DNA of 64,000 nucleotides from Symbiodinium natans. Its lineage: Eukaryota > Sar > Dinophyceae > Suessiales > Symbiodiniaceae. The DNA is taken from positions 118,763 to 182,762 of the forward strand of contig CAJNDS010002161.1 of NCBI GenBank assembly GCA_905221605.1, read 5' to 3'. A model generated the notes under the pieces. That model searched no databases, had not been told where the DNA came from, and saw only the letters and a list, made by a program, of their open reading frames with translations. Below, piece by piece: positions 22,930-34,085 of the stretch. Position 1 is the first letter of the stretch; each line of letters opens with the position of its first letter. The position numbers were made by a program, and so were the translations under genes.

Positions 22930-23860
22930 TGAAAACTGTGTGGCCTGAAGTGCGTGACTGTGTTGGTGAAACTGTTAGACCCGAACGGAGCTGTCCCTAT
23001 GAAGTGGCCTCGGCCATTCGAGCGGACGGCTGCCGCGGCGTACTGGGCAGCATGGATGGATGCGCTCCCTGTCCTCCGTTCCCGCTTGCCCGGCGCCGCG
23101 GACCGCTGCTTGGCAGCTCTGGAGCAGGGCGCGGGAGGCACGATTCCCTGCTTGCGCGAGGCAGCGGCAATGCGCGACCTGTTGCAAGCGGAAGGCTGGG
23201 AAGCATGCCCCAGTTGGCAAGCAGCCTACAACAGCGCCCGGCCGCAACAGCCCCGTGATGCAGGCCCGGCGAACTGGCCGCATGGCTGGTAGTTCCACGC
23301 GACGCGGACACGAAACCTCTATTATCGCGATTGCGTGCTGCTGCCGGCTTGCAGCCTCGAGCGAAGCAGCGCTTACTCTCGCTCCGCAGGCCATGCAGCT
23401 CGCGTTGCGGCACTGCCCTTGCCGCCCCAATCGTTGCGGCCCACACCCTGGTTGCAGCCAACAGGTCGACCAGTATGGGGACCACGCCCTGGCCTGCCCC
23501 CGCATGGGGTTGTTGGCACGACGCGCGAAGACCGTCGAGCGAGCCTGGGTGTGCGTAGCCCGCGAGGCGGTCGGACCCGAGGGGTGCACACTACTGCACC
23601 GGGAGCGCCGACCGATGACCGAAGACGGCTCGACCTAGTCGTCTATGGCGCCACATGCGGGGGATGCGTTGTGCTGCGATGCCACCCTCGTCTCCCCACT
23701 CGCGCGGACAGGGCATGCCCAGCCGGGCGCCGGCCGAACCGGTGAGTGTCATACACTGCATGGCATCGCCGTCCGAGCAATCACAAAATCCTTCGGATAC
23801 CTCACCGCCGTCGCATCCCCCCGGCGAAGGTTGATCCGAGATGAGTTGCAAGCCTAACGA
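22930..23860 (+). mobile_element. Fragment of the GC-rich retroelement class, plus strand
   Basis: Plus frames in order: WMDALPVLRSRLPGAADRCL (about 23055; homologous to WCDTLPVIQARAPVAADRLL of the 16.8-19.8 kb copy), DQYGDHALACPRMGLLARRA (Cys/His knuckle-like, about 23470), ERAWVCVAREAVGPEG, TTAPGAPTDDRRRLDLVVYG and GDALCCDATLVSPLARTG (about 23650-23720). Several frameshifts separate these pieces. It abuts the LINE fragment almost directly (22927/22930). Confidence 0.8.
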
Positions 23861-23869
23861 CGCGCAGTG

Positions 23870-24950
23870 CGGGCACCCCTTGCAACATCAGCACCCGGTA
23901 ACGCAGGGTGTCCTTCAGGAATGGAACGTCTATGGTCTGAACACAACTCCGCGCGGCAGTGCCGCCACAAGCCTCAACGCCGCAGTCTGCACGCTGCTTC
24001 GCCGCGCTGTCAACGACAGCGACCACACTCTTCCGCGGGCTCAGGAGGCTGCATGCAGCAGTCCCGTTCCAGGCCAATGATCGCCGCAACGAAAGGTTCA
24101 TTCACACCACATCACGAGCGAGTGAAGCAGAACGAAGAGAAAGCCGGGGAAATAGGGAGAGGGAACGAGCCAAGAAAAGTTGGTGGGCGGGTTCCGACCA
24201 CGCTGGCGCCTGGCTCAGCAGCATGGGTGCGATCGGCAGGCCCATCAATGACACGCGGCCGCTGAGCGACCACACAAGGAGCAGCGTTTCCGGGATGATT
24301 GCAGGAAGGTATCAGAATCAGGCGATGGGCATGGAATGCACAGACAAAAACGCATCTCAGACTCGCCGGGCATGACCCGCCCCCCCATCACACGACTCAT
24401 CCTCTCTTTGCAGTGCCTAATCATGTGTGTCCCTGTGGGTCCTGTGTGGTCTCGATCGCACATGCTTTGAAACGATTTGTTTCTTGCGTTGGATGGTTGA
24501 TGCTGTTGCTGCTTGGCAGGATTGTTTCCAAATCTTCATGCAAAACAGGGCGCCTATTCATGCCCCTGGTGCTGCCCGCGCCGCTGACGCACGTGCCCTG
24601 CTGCTCAAGCATGCTGTTGCCCGTGTCCGCTGTGGGGCGGCCCGCGGGTTTTGCGCCACGTACAGCGGCGAGACGTTCGGCTGGGCCAAGCTGTAGCAAC
24701 AATCGACAGACACCTATAGCGCACAATGGTGCTGCCTCGTCGTTGTCGGCGAAGTCGGTGGCAGTCCTGGCCACCATCCACCCTCTGGAATCAATGCGTG
24801 CGATGCGCACCGGCCAGGGGTTTCCGATTCTGGTCGCAGCGAAACGAGCGTACGCTGATAATTACTAGCTACTACATGCGTCGCCAACTGCTCAAGAGGA
24901 CTGACTTAGGACCTGACTCGGCCAAGAGGCGTACGCAGCAAGGGGGCCCT
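23870..24950. other. No recognisable gene
   Basis: Probably 3' flank of the retroelement fragments. Frames on both strands are arginine- or serine-rich without motifs. Confidence 0.4.
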
Positions 24951-24958
24951 GTGAGTTC

Positions 24959-25123
24959 ATGGACCCTACGAAAATGCCGGCGATGGTCTACTGCATCAAA
25001 TGGTGCGAAGCCATCGCGTGCATTGGTGCCGACGAAGCCCGTAGACTGGACCTGGAGAAGGTGGAAAGTAGCCCATATGATCCAGACATGCAAGCCTTCG
25101 GGATGATGCGGGAGATCTCGTGA
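24959..25123 (+). CDS. Candidate small coding exon/ORF, unknown protein
   Basis: A 54-codon frame starting MDPTKMPAMVYCIKWCEAIA and ending GMMREIS, with a natural amino-acid mix, preceded by CCTGTGAG (possible acceptor). A second protein-like plus frame follows at about 25207-25340 (MADDVGSEPDESLTAVVEEA). A long minus frame (24872-25333) overlaps, but its composition is poorer. No family is recognised. Confidence 0.3.
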   Translation: MDPTKMPAMVYCIKWCEAIACIGADEARRLDLEKVESSPYDPDMQAFGMMREIS

Positions 25124-25439
25124 TGGTGCCGGCGTGTGTTGAAGCATGATGCACAAGATGGAGGCCGGATTTGAGCTGCGAGCCAACTGGAGAAAGGAGG
25201 CATCCAATGGCTGACGATGTCGGGAGTGAACCAGATGAATCTTTGACGGCGGTTGTCGAAGAAGCGGCAGCATTCCTGAGGATGTTGATGGCAGATGTCG
25301 CTGGCTTGCGCGGCGTGCCCATACGGATAGCATGCTACCAATTTATGGTTTTGGAGAACCGCACAGGTCCAGAAAAGGAACCGGCTCAAGGTTGGTCCTC
25401 CGCGGCGTTTTTAACGTTCAGGAAGTAGCTGCTATGATG

Positions 25440-26070
25440 CCCCACTGGATTCTCTGAAGGGCGGGAATACTCTGCAGGATTCTTGGTGGACTTCTCTGGG
25501 AGTGGGGTCACGGCGAGGGATTCTTGTGGCTTACATATAAGAATCTAGGAGCTCCACATTTGGATCTCTTGGCTAGGATTCTCAGACTTGACACAGGCAG
25601 CAGCCTTTTTTCTCATCACGCAGTGACGTACCCCCTGTCTGTAAACATGAGGCAAGCTGGCACAGCTCTTTGATTGTGCCGCGACGGAGCCTACGGCACA
25701 ATCACGCTGTAATTAAAGTCCCGACAGCCCAAGCCCCCAGCACGTCCTAAATAAACCCGTCGTCTTTCACATGTGCGCACAATCATTTGCCAGGGCAACG
25801 GCTTCGTGACCACAGAGCCCGACAGCGCCCTAACTCTGAAGCCCTATCGGCATGCTCCGATCAGGCCCCGAGCAAGGCTTCGCTTCGTGGGGATCAAGCC
25901 ACTGGGCTCCTTCGGCGTGAGAGCTGGAGACACGTTTTGTTAACCTGGACTTCAACACAACAAGAAAGCTAGAGTCCAAGAGGTGGGACCCCTAATGGCC
26001 AGACTACCAAAAAATCAGAAGACAACAAGAAAACAACAAGCATGAAATAGAAAATCAAGGAAAGCTAAAG
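25440..26070. other. No recognisable gene
   Basis: I see no exon-like frame, repeat or known motif in this stretch. Confidence 0.4.
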
Positions 26071-26095
26071 CAGCTAAAGCAAGCAAAGACACAAA

Positions 26096-26283
26096 ACTGT
26101 GAAGATCGAAAGGGTCTTTAGGAGATGGTGTTCCGATGTGTCCCGCCTGTCTTTCAGGGCCAGGAAGTGGCTGAGCGCGTTCTGTGACTGGCTTAGCTCT
26201 TCCTGTGTTGCTTCTGTAGCTTTGCGGAGCTTCGCCAACAGGGTGGGAGCCGCCTCAACACGCAGAAAGCGTTCTGCAAGGAA
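26096..26283 (-). CDS. Candidate exon, coiled-coil-like, unknown protein
   Basis: After a good acceptor (CTTCCTTGCAG) the minus frame reads ERFLRVEAAPTLLAKLRKAT then EELSQSQNALSHFLALKDRR, an amphipathic helical pattern. It is on the same strand as, and downstream of, the phosphoesterase. It may belong to a 3'-neighbouring gene, or the phosphoesterase gene may be spliced differently at its end. Confidence 0.4.
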
Positions 26284-26442
26284 GTGAAGCAACACACTCA
26301 GCTCGAATCTGCACTCCGTACTTCCGAAATGCCCTACGATCTTCTGGATCGCACGCTTTTTTCAGCGACTGCTCTTGACTGGCTCTGGGCAGCCGGAACA
26401 GCGGCCACTGCAGCTTCAGAAACACCCAAAGGCAGCGTGGCT

Positions 26443-28088
26443 TCACTGCTGCCCTCCCACCGCATCTTTGTCGGACACCTCCGGCATCTCCAGAGCCGGG
26501 AGGTGAGGTGCTGTCCGAGGCCGCGTGCACAAGACGTAAACTCCAACACACCCCAGTGAAAGCAGTGCGCAAGCAAGGCCGGAAACGCCCTGATTCGACC
26601 CAGTGAGCCCAGCGCTCTGCATGCTGTGACCGCGTAAGGAGCGGATGATGAGCAGGCGCGCGCCACCCCCAAAGTTCGCGCGGGTCGTGAACTGTTTCAC
26701 AGGAGTCTTGCAAGAATCGTGAGGACAAGGCACAGGCACTGTGGCAGCCTCGTGCGTGTGCCCTGTGAGAATGGCCACAAGTTGCTCCGCCTTGGCAGAT
26801 TCCTGGACAGCCTCGATAAACTTCACGGTGCTTTGGCTGGCGTGTTTGGGCCACTTCAGGCGAGCCTCCACCTCCGCATTCTTGTCATTGCTGTCGCTCC
26901 AGAGTGGGTGGCCCATGACATCACTGGGCCCCCACGTCATGCCAGGGAAGTAGATGGGAATGTGCATCACAAGGATGAAGAGCTGCCCCATTCCAAGCAT
27001 GTCCTGGAAGAACCTAAGCTGGTCCTCGTCGATCTGGTAGTTCGAGTTGTCGATGCCTTTGCTCGCGCAAACTACACACATCATGACAATCAACAGCAGT
27101 CTACTGTGGCCCCACATACTATAGCCTACAAACCGCTATTGCACGGCAGAGCTGCGAATCCTCAACCAAGTTGCACACAATGCGCAAGCCGGCAGGCAGG
27201 AGGGCAGAGCCGAATCGTGGGTCCGAGAAGTTGCGGTCAGGCAGTCCTCTAGGTAAACACAAAACCGCTCCTTCAGCCACTTAAGACTCCGAAATCTAGC
27301 TTGGGGGAATTCATGGGAATTCGGAGTCCTCGCCCACTCATCTGGTAGAATTTCAGTAGCGGCCCCAGCTCGTTGGGCCTCTCTTGAGAGTCGAAGCTCT
27401 TCTCCCAGTCATGGAGCTTCTCCAGATGCCAGTCGTGATTGCCAGCCGTGTAGACAAAAGGCACACGCAACCTCAGAAAAACAAGCTTTTCTCACGCGCC
27501 CCCCCCCCCCCCCCCCGTTACAAGTCATCCCTTGCTACCTTGCTCACCCCCCCCGCTTCAAGTACCAAGATCGCTTCACAAATGGCCGCAGATGCTAATT
27601 TTTTTACAAGGAGCTTCTGCAGCTCCACGACGATGTCATCTACAGAGGACCTTGTTGGGGGCCCCTGGTCTCGTCAAATGTGGGTCTTCCAAAGAGGTAA
27701 AATCAGCAACAGGGGCTACGCTCGGAATAGAAGTCTACGTGAGCCACGCTTCGCACTCGCGGTGCATCCTCATTGTTCTCTGGAAAATCTTCTCATACTA
27801 CCAAGGCATGCTTTGGGGCGTGCTGAAGCAGATCTGCTCACAGTGTGCAACCGTATCCTTGCACGGAACAGGAACTGTGTCTCGTGGGGCGTACATAACC
27901 CACACTGCTCAGCAAGTTGAACTTCAGCACATCCAAGTACTTCCCTCCAAAGTCCCTAGTATTCTGATTCTCGGCCGAGCGTAAAGTTCGTAGACGCCTC
28001 GTCGCGGAATCGCGAAGAGTCACAGCCAAGGATCTGGGAGGGAAAGTTGACCAAGTCTCCCCCAAGCGCCACGAGGTCCACAGGGATC
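26443..28088 (-). CDS. Calcineurin-like metallophosphoesterase with probable C-terminal membrane anchor
   Basis: A binuclear-metal phosphoesterase; the substrate is unknown. Exons on the minus strand: about 28040-28088 (PVDLVALGGDLVNFPS, the GGD metal box), 27615-27639 (DDIVVELQK), about 27345-27471 (RVPFVYTAGNHDWH, the GNHD box) and about 26443-27056 (IDNSNYQIDEDQLRFF, VMHIPIYFPG with the metal-binding His, WSDSNDKNAEVEARLKWPKH, ILTGHTHEA). The 27615/27471 join is fixed by the conserved sequence and uses a GC donor. After the catalytic core the same frame continues through a hydrophobic helix (GLACALLSLGCVGVYVL) and a short tail to a stop, suggesting membrane anchoring. The first DxH metal motif was not found and should lie upstream of 28.1 kb. 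The signal-peptide exon at 29187-29328 may be its first exon (unproven). Confidence 0.82.
27499..27516. repeat. C18 homopolymer in an intron
   Basis: A run of 18 C on the plus strand, hence G18 in the pre-mRNA, inside the phosphoesterase intron between 27472 and 27614. Similar runs occur at 28525-28540 (G16) and 51419-51431 (C13). Confidence 0.95.
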
Positions 28089-28089
28089 C

Positions 28090-28185
28090 TCAGAAAGCGA
28101 GGCAGGCAAGGAGAGACCAAGAGAGGGAGCGAGAGAGAGAGAGAGACAGCGAGATTGAAAAAAAAAGAAAACAAAATTCAAGAAT
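28090..28185. repeat. GA-rich tract
   Basis: A (GA)n-type tract, then an A-rich stretch, just upstream of the GGD exon of the phosphoesterase gene. Confidence 0.8.
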
Positions 28186-28619
28186 TAAAGACCAAAACAA
28201 GAGCAGAGAGAAGAGAAAACAATGCCTCTTCTTTTCCGACTGTTGATATTGCCGTAAAGCAATGTGTGCTCTATAGGTCTATAGGGCTTGTGTGTTTCCT
28301 ATCCGACCTATCCGACATCCTCAGAGCAGCGCCTCTGGCCCCATTTGTCCTATGCCCCGAATGAGCTGTGGGGCTCAAGCGCGCGCTTTCCAAACTACTA
28401 ACCCTTTTTGATCCCAAAACATGACCCAAACATCCCGAAACTTGGAGGCGTGAAGACGCAATGTGCTGATCGAGCGGCGACTCGGCAAATTTGAGGGCCT
28501 GCCGCAGCTCGAAACCTGGGACTTGGGGGGGGGGGGGGGGTTGGACTCCGAGGCTTCCGCCCAACGCTACGGAACTCTTGGAACATGGTCTGGAGTGAGC
28601 TCGAGCACGAGTGCAGTTA

Positions 28620-28930
28620 TCCTCTAGAGCACATTTTTTTCAAAAACTCCGACTAACTCCAACCACTCTCTGCATGGAGGTAACCGGTGCTGGTCGGGCT
28701 TCGAGTGTCGAATCGCTGAGGTGCGACGAAAGCCCTGTGACGAGGCAAGGCGTGTAGTGTCGTTTTTTGCGCCTGTCATTATTGTGACTTTTGTTATCAT
28801 TGTTATTGTTGCTATAATTGTTATTATTGTTATGATTGTCATCATTTTGATCATGGTTAGTAAATTGGTAGTATTTCATCGATATTATTCTTCGGCATTG
28901 TGCAGCCGGAATGTTGTAATACTGTAGGGT
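28620..28930. repeat. TTATTG/ATTGTT low-complexity tract
   Basis: About 28780-28860 consists of imperfect ATTGTTATT repeats. Ile/Met- and Asn-rich frames across it are artefacts. G16 occurs nearby at 28525-28540. Confidence 0.7.
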
Positions 28931-29186
28931 TATACTGTCGGTTTCCTGTGCATTCGATCGGACCATGGGCTGGCATCAGACTCGCGCGAGAAGTGGGTGT
29001 CGGGAACATGCAGAATCCTCAGCTGGGGCCCAGCAAAGCTGGCACTGAGCTACAGTGAAGCAGACGCCAGCAAGAAATTGCGCCAAGCATCTTAAACAGA
29101 GCATCAGGCTGCCGAAACACTGAGACCTCAGAAGAAGACAACTGAATGAGGCAGCACCCCACTCCACGACTCAGCAGCTGCCCCAC

Positions 29187-29328
29187 CTAAAAATAGCGGA
29201 CGTTTTTCTAAAGAAGCGGAGCATGTGACTGTACGGCCCAAGTCAATCAACTCCACATCGTAGAGCTCATGAGACCATGTCTCTTGGCCGCTGCCACAGG
29301 CCAGAACAGCAAAGCCCAGAGCGAGCAT
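29187..29328 (-). CDS. Candidate first exon with signal peptide
   Basis: ATG at 29328 opens MLALGFAVLACGSGQ, a short hydrophobic leader with small residues at a plausible cleavage site, then ETWSHELYDVELIDLGRTVT. It can end at a TTTTTAG/GTGGGG donor (29187/29186). It is on the minus strand about 1.1 kb upstream of the phosphoesterase GGD exon, so it could be the start of that gene, which would then encode a secreted or type-I membrane enzyme. It could also be a separate gene. Confidence 0.45.
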
Positions 29329-29949
29329 CGACCAAAGCCATGGCGGTTCAATGACTCAAGCTCCACTGCAGGCCGAGCTGCTGAGAGCCACTCCCGGAAG
29401 GATGCTTCAACCCCCCCTTCGACTCCCTCTATGGCCCTAAGTTACACAGAAAGCCCTGCTAACCCAAATGGACGCTTCTCGTTCACCTCGCCTTGATGTC
29501 CTTCTCAATGTCCGCCTTGCTGCTGAGCACAGCCTGCAGCGCGTCCTCGAATGCAGAGCACGGCAGGATGCCCCCAGCAGGTCTTGTCATCCCCTCCCCC
29601 TCATATTAAACCCCCCCCTACCCCCTAATATTAAAAACCCCCAGTATACTATAACAAAACTATAATACGGGGTGTATTGAATATCAAGGGGTAGAGGGGG
29701 CTACCTTGACAAATATACGCGGCCAGTCCTCTGCCGCCCCTGCGTCAGCCTAAGCCGGCGATCAGCCGAGTCAGGATTTCTTTTGAAAACTTTGGCAACT
29801 TTTGGCTGGTCCAAAGCTACACTCCATCATTCAGGTAAAAAGTCACGCTCAATCACCCTCTCAGGATCCCTAAAGTTTCTGCCAAAATCTAGGAACCAGC
29901 AGCGCAAAGCAGACCAACCCCTAGAATCCCTAGAGCACGCACTGGTGCG

Positions 29950-32900
29950 CTGTAACAGCCGCTCCTGTTCGTACAGAGCATGTGAGGCTAAGAGGAGGAC
30001 CTTGGCTGCCTGAAGCTTGTCTTCAGCAGCCGAGAGCGCCTGATTCGCAGCCCAGAGCTGCAACGTGCTGCACTTGTTCATGCCTTCTTCGAAAGAATGA
30101 TCGAAGACGCAAGGCAAGGCCCCGAATGATAAAAAAACTGCGGAGACTTTCAGGGACCGCAACGATTTAATGACGCTACAATTCACGACAACCAGACCAA
30201 CCCCGATACCTCACACTCAGAAAGAAGTGGACCGACAAGGACTCCCGAAGATCGACAGCCTCTTTGGCTGCCGCCACGGCCTGCAAACGCGCGCTGGCCT
30301 CCCCGTGACACTGACTCCCATCACTGCAGACTGACGCAAGTGGTCTTGTCCACGCATTGTTTTGAGCATCCGCGCTGGCCCTCATTCAGAGCAGTTGCTC
30401 ATGAAGCCACGCCTCCTGCTCAAAGTTGTCAATTTTGGCCTGAAGATTCTGCAGGCGCGTGGATATCGCCACCTTGCAAAGGCAAAGCATGGACGTCGAA
30501 AACCCGCGGAATTGTCCAGCTTGCGGTAGCTCCACTTTGCAAGAGATCTACAAGGATCTGGAACCCAATATTCGGATCTCTGGCCTGCAAACCGAAGCAG
30601 TAGCTCCTCCCTTGCCCAAGTCAACCCAGAAGCTATCCCCAAATCGCCGAACCTGAAGCACCCTCGACCCTAAGAAGACCCAACCCCCGAGCATCCAAAA
30701 GACACCTCATGAGTGAGCTCTCTTCGGCGCCTCAGCGAACTCCACTGCTGCCAGGCTGAACCTGCACTCTCGACCCTAGAAAAGCATCCTTGGAGGACTT
30801 CGGGGTTCCTGGAGAGTTTACGCCACCCTGCAACATCCGCAAGTTGCGAACTGCAGCCAAAGCTTCGACAGCCAGCGAAAGCACTCAAAATATTCAAAGA
30901 ACCGTCAGAAGGCACTTCAAAGACAAGTTAAGCTTGTGTGTGTGTGGGGGCCTTGGCACGGTCTTCTCAACTCCGGGAACAGAGCGTTCGCCGTGGCTCA
31001 TTTGGTTTCACCATGTTTCGCCCATCGAGAGACTTCGAGAAGACCCTCGAACACACAACAATGAAGACAGTTAAGGCAATCTCACGATAAGGGGATCCAT
31101 TCTCCTAAATACGTAGACAGCTGCTCTATGCTGCTCTATGCTGCTCTATGCTGCTCTACGCTGCTCTATGCTGCTCTCTGTGAGCAAGAGCCCCCCGGCG
31201 CCTCTTGCGATCAGCGGGCTTCGTCTTCAAGGCTGTGGGGAGAGCTGCCTGCCGCACGTCACAGCTCCGCAGCTCCAAGTGAAGTTGCGAACATGCTGCT
31301 AGCACAGGACAAAGGCGGACCCGTGAAGATGCTACAGGCCTTTAGACTGGCATCCAGACCGAAGCCGTCGAGCATCTGCAAGGGTGCGTCACTGACGTAG
31401 CTCGATTCATGCCAATCTTGCGAAAACATACGCAGTGTGAAATCACTAACTGAGTGAAGCCATGAGTTTCTACTGGTAGCACACACCGAATCAAAGCAAC
31501 CTCCATCCACGCCTTGATGGTCTCCTCGATCGCTTTGTTTCGCTCACGCCACCTGAGCCACCGAGTGCGTACGCCCAAAAACTCCTGCGGACGGTCGCGC
31601 GCTTTTGAAGGAACGAGAAAGGGAGTCCAGGCCCACTGCTCCGAGCCAGGGAAGGAGCCTGTCTTCACAGCTTCCCACGTCGTCGTTCGGAACTGGACAG
31701 GCACAACAAGCAGCGGCCAAAATAGGGATTACGGACCCTTGCCAATGTCGGGCCGCCTTCTCAGATTCTTCTCGGTCTTTCAGAACCGCCTCCTTTTCCG
31801 CGCCCAGGTTTTGCTCACTCTCCTGTGGGAAGATGAGACTCAGACAGAGCCATTTGTTTACTGCAGAGAACTCTTGCCATGCAAATTCATTCGGGACTCT
31901 GCTGTTGCCACGGGTACCACACGGGCTCCTGTGCAATTTGCAGGGCCTGCGTTGCTTCTACAACGGCCGCCTTGCTGCAGGTGGCTCAGCGTGGATTCAA
32001 CACATCTCGAAGATGTCCACTTCTGACTAAGTCCAGCACTTGGGAGTTGGCCTGGGTTTCATCCTGGCTGACAGTCTCGCATATTTGCGGTCAGAGTTTG
32101 GGCACTGGTGAACATTTGAAGATGCCCATTGAGCGGCCTTCGTTGCCTTGTCTTCCTCGCACGCCTTCGCCTGGTTTTCAGGATGACAAGCAGAACAAGC
32201 GAAGCACGACCACGTCCGCAAGCGTGGCACCTTCTCCTCTGTGCTTTGCAGCTCTGCTGTCGCAGTCCCCTGCACAGTGCAATCACCAAGAAAAGCACGC
32301 TTGTCCATTGGCAGGTCGCCTGCTTGGCTTCGGCATCAGCAAGGGCGCTCTGGGAAGCGGCCACTTCACGCACGCAAGACTCCTGACCGAAAAGTGGCAG
32401 CGTCACGGCATGTCATGGGGTGTCAATGCCCATCACGGAAGCAGAACATCTACAGCAGAGCGCCAGCATCAACGACTATTTGCATACGACTTGTCGAGCG
32501 GCAACAATATGAATTGTTTAGGGTTTGTCAGGGGGTCAAAGGTTTTGGGGAGCCTCGATTTGCTTCAGAGTCGTCTCCACAGTCTCAACCATCGACTTCT
32601 GGTAGTCGTGACGATCCCCTTGACCCAAACAGTATGGCACCACTGCCTGGCAAGGCTGCCAAAATGACAACAAGCAGCGCGGCAATACTCTGCTAACCCA
32701 TTGCAGCCTAGACAGTGTTCAGACATTGCCTGCAGCATGTCGACAGTTGAAGCACCGACGATGCCACGAGCCTTGGACCAGCGAGTTCTGAAGGTCATAA
32801 GGGCCGCACAGAACGCAGGGATGCAGGCCATCTTCAAGTACGAGTTCGGTGTTGATCTTAGAGTCTTAGATGCTATTGAGAACGCTTGGCAGCTGCCACT

Positions 32901-33205
32901 ACATAGCAAACAAAAAAAGGCCCTTTACATGCGCGGCGCGCCGAATGGACTCGAAGATCTCCCACTACCAAAAGTGAAACGTTTCAACAAAACTCCCTGT
33001 AATTACTGTAGTAATGCAAGCTGCAAGACTGAGAACAGCCCTCAGTGTGCAAAGCTTGGCAAGAGCAAGATACAGCAATACTACACATTGACATGGCGAA
33101 AGCGCCCCCGTGCCTTGTTGAGCTGACCCAGCACGCATTCAAAGTCCTTCTCCATAGGGTCAACGATCTTGGGCGCTTTGGCCTCATTCATGGGCAAGGA
33201 CCCTT
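29950..33205 (-). CDS. Multi-exon coiled-coil protein, unknown function
   Basis: A series of small minus-strand exons with clean AG acceptors, all alanine/glutamate-rich amphipathic sequence: 33093-33205 (MNEAKAPKIVDPMEKDFECV), 32320-32382 (ESCVREVAASQSALADAEAK, GC donor), about 32235-32270 (GTATAELQSTEEK), about 32120-32165 (AKACEEDKATKAAQW), about 32005-32077 (DETQANSQVLDLVRSG), about 31920-31970 (KAAVVEATQALQIAQEP), about 31742-31822 (ESEQNLGAEKEAVLKDREES), about 31500-31560 (RERNKAIEETIKAWMEVALI), about 30390-30470 (VAISTRLQNLQAKIDNFEQE), about 30230-30330 (SARLQAVAAAKEAVDLRES) and about 29960-30100 (TLQLWAANQALSAAEDKLQA). Family not recognised. The exact joins and ends are uncertain, and it could be two genes. 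Confidence 0.55.
31121..31180. repeat. 10-bp minisatellite CTGCTCTATG
   Basis: Six copies, two with single changes, inside the coiled-coil gene region, between the exon-like pieces near 31.5 kb and 30.4 kb. Confidence 0.92.
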
Positions 33206-34085
33206 GTTAAAATTGTGTTAGCCAACATTGCTAGCTCGAACCTCCTGACAGGGTATCAGTTCAGGCATACTCAGGCGTCCAGAGCTCCAACCTTCAGAAT
33301 CCTTGACGGTTGTCACAAAATCAAAGCTCCTTCACCAACAGCCCAGTTTCGGGATGAAGGATTTTGGGCTTAAGGGGGGATACCACTGAAGTTACCCGCA
33401 CACATCGCGGCCTGCTGGGTGCTCTCTGCCTGCTGCGCACGCTTGACCTTGCTTGGAGTGTCTTGGGAAGCTACAGGTAGGGTTAAGATTTAGGGCCTTA
33501 AGCTGACGTAGGGTTCTACGTACAGCACCTACGATTACAAAAGCAGCGGAATGCCCTACTCATGACTGAAAACCTTGCAAGTGAGCACCCATGATCTTGG
33601 AAGCAGCTGCACAAACGAGGCCTACCGCGATCTCCTAACGTCGACGAAGCATCATGACGATTTCTGTCATCGACATGTCGACAGATCTCCAGATACAATG
33701 CCATGCTGAGACTTTAGGAACGGAGGCGGGGAAGAAGAGCTGTGGCTCGGACCATGGCTGGAGAAGGCTCGCACAAGGCTCGAAACTACACGACCCTGAC
33801 AACTTGAAGCTTTCCAGAGCGCTGACAGCAGCACACTGGGGTGAATCATGTGAAGTCCAGGCCCCAGAAATCACAAAACTGTGCCACAGCTTTGAGGGGG
33901 CGAAGAGGCACCTTTTCTGAGACGTGGGCTTCGCAGCCAGGGAACCTAGCCCTCGCAGTCAACCGATCCAGTCCCCCGGGTTACACAACCTCAGATTAAT
34001 TTATTCGCATGCAGGAAACAGCCCACGCTCACTTCTTTAGCAGGTCGTCGATCACCGAGTACCTGCCGGCATCCATCACTCGAAG

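Noticed and set aside
24872-25333. 153-codon minus ORF
   Set aside because: Low-quality composition and overlap with better plus-strand frames; no motif or splice context.
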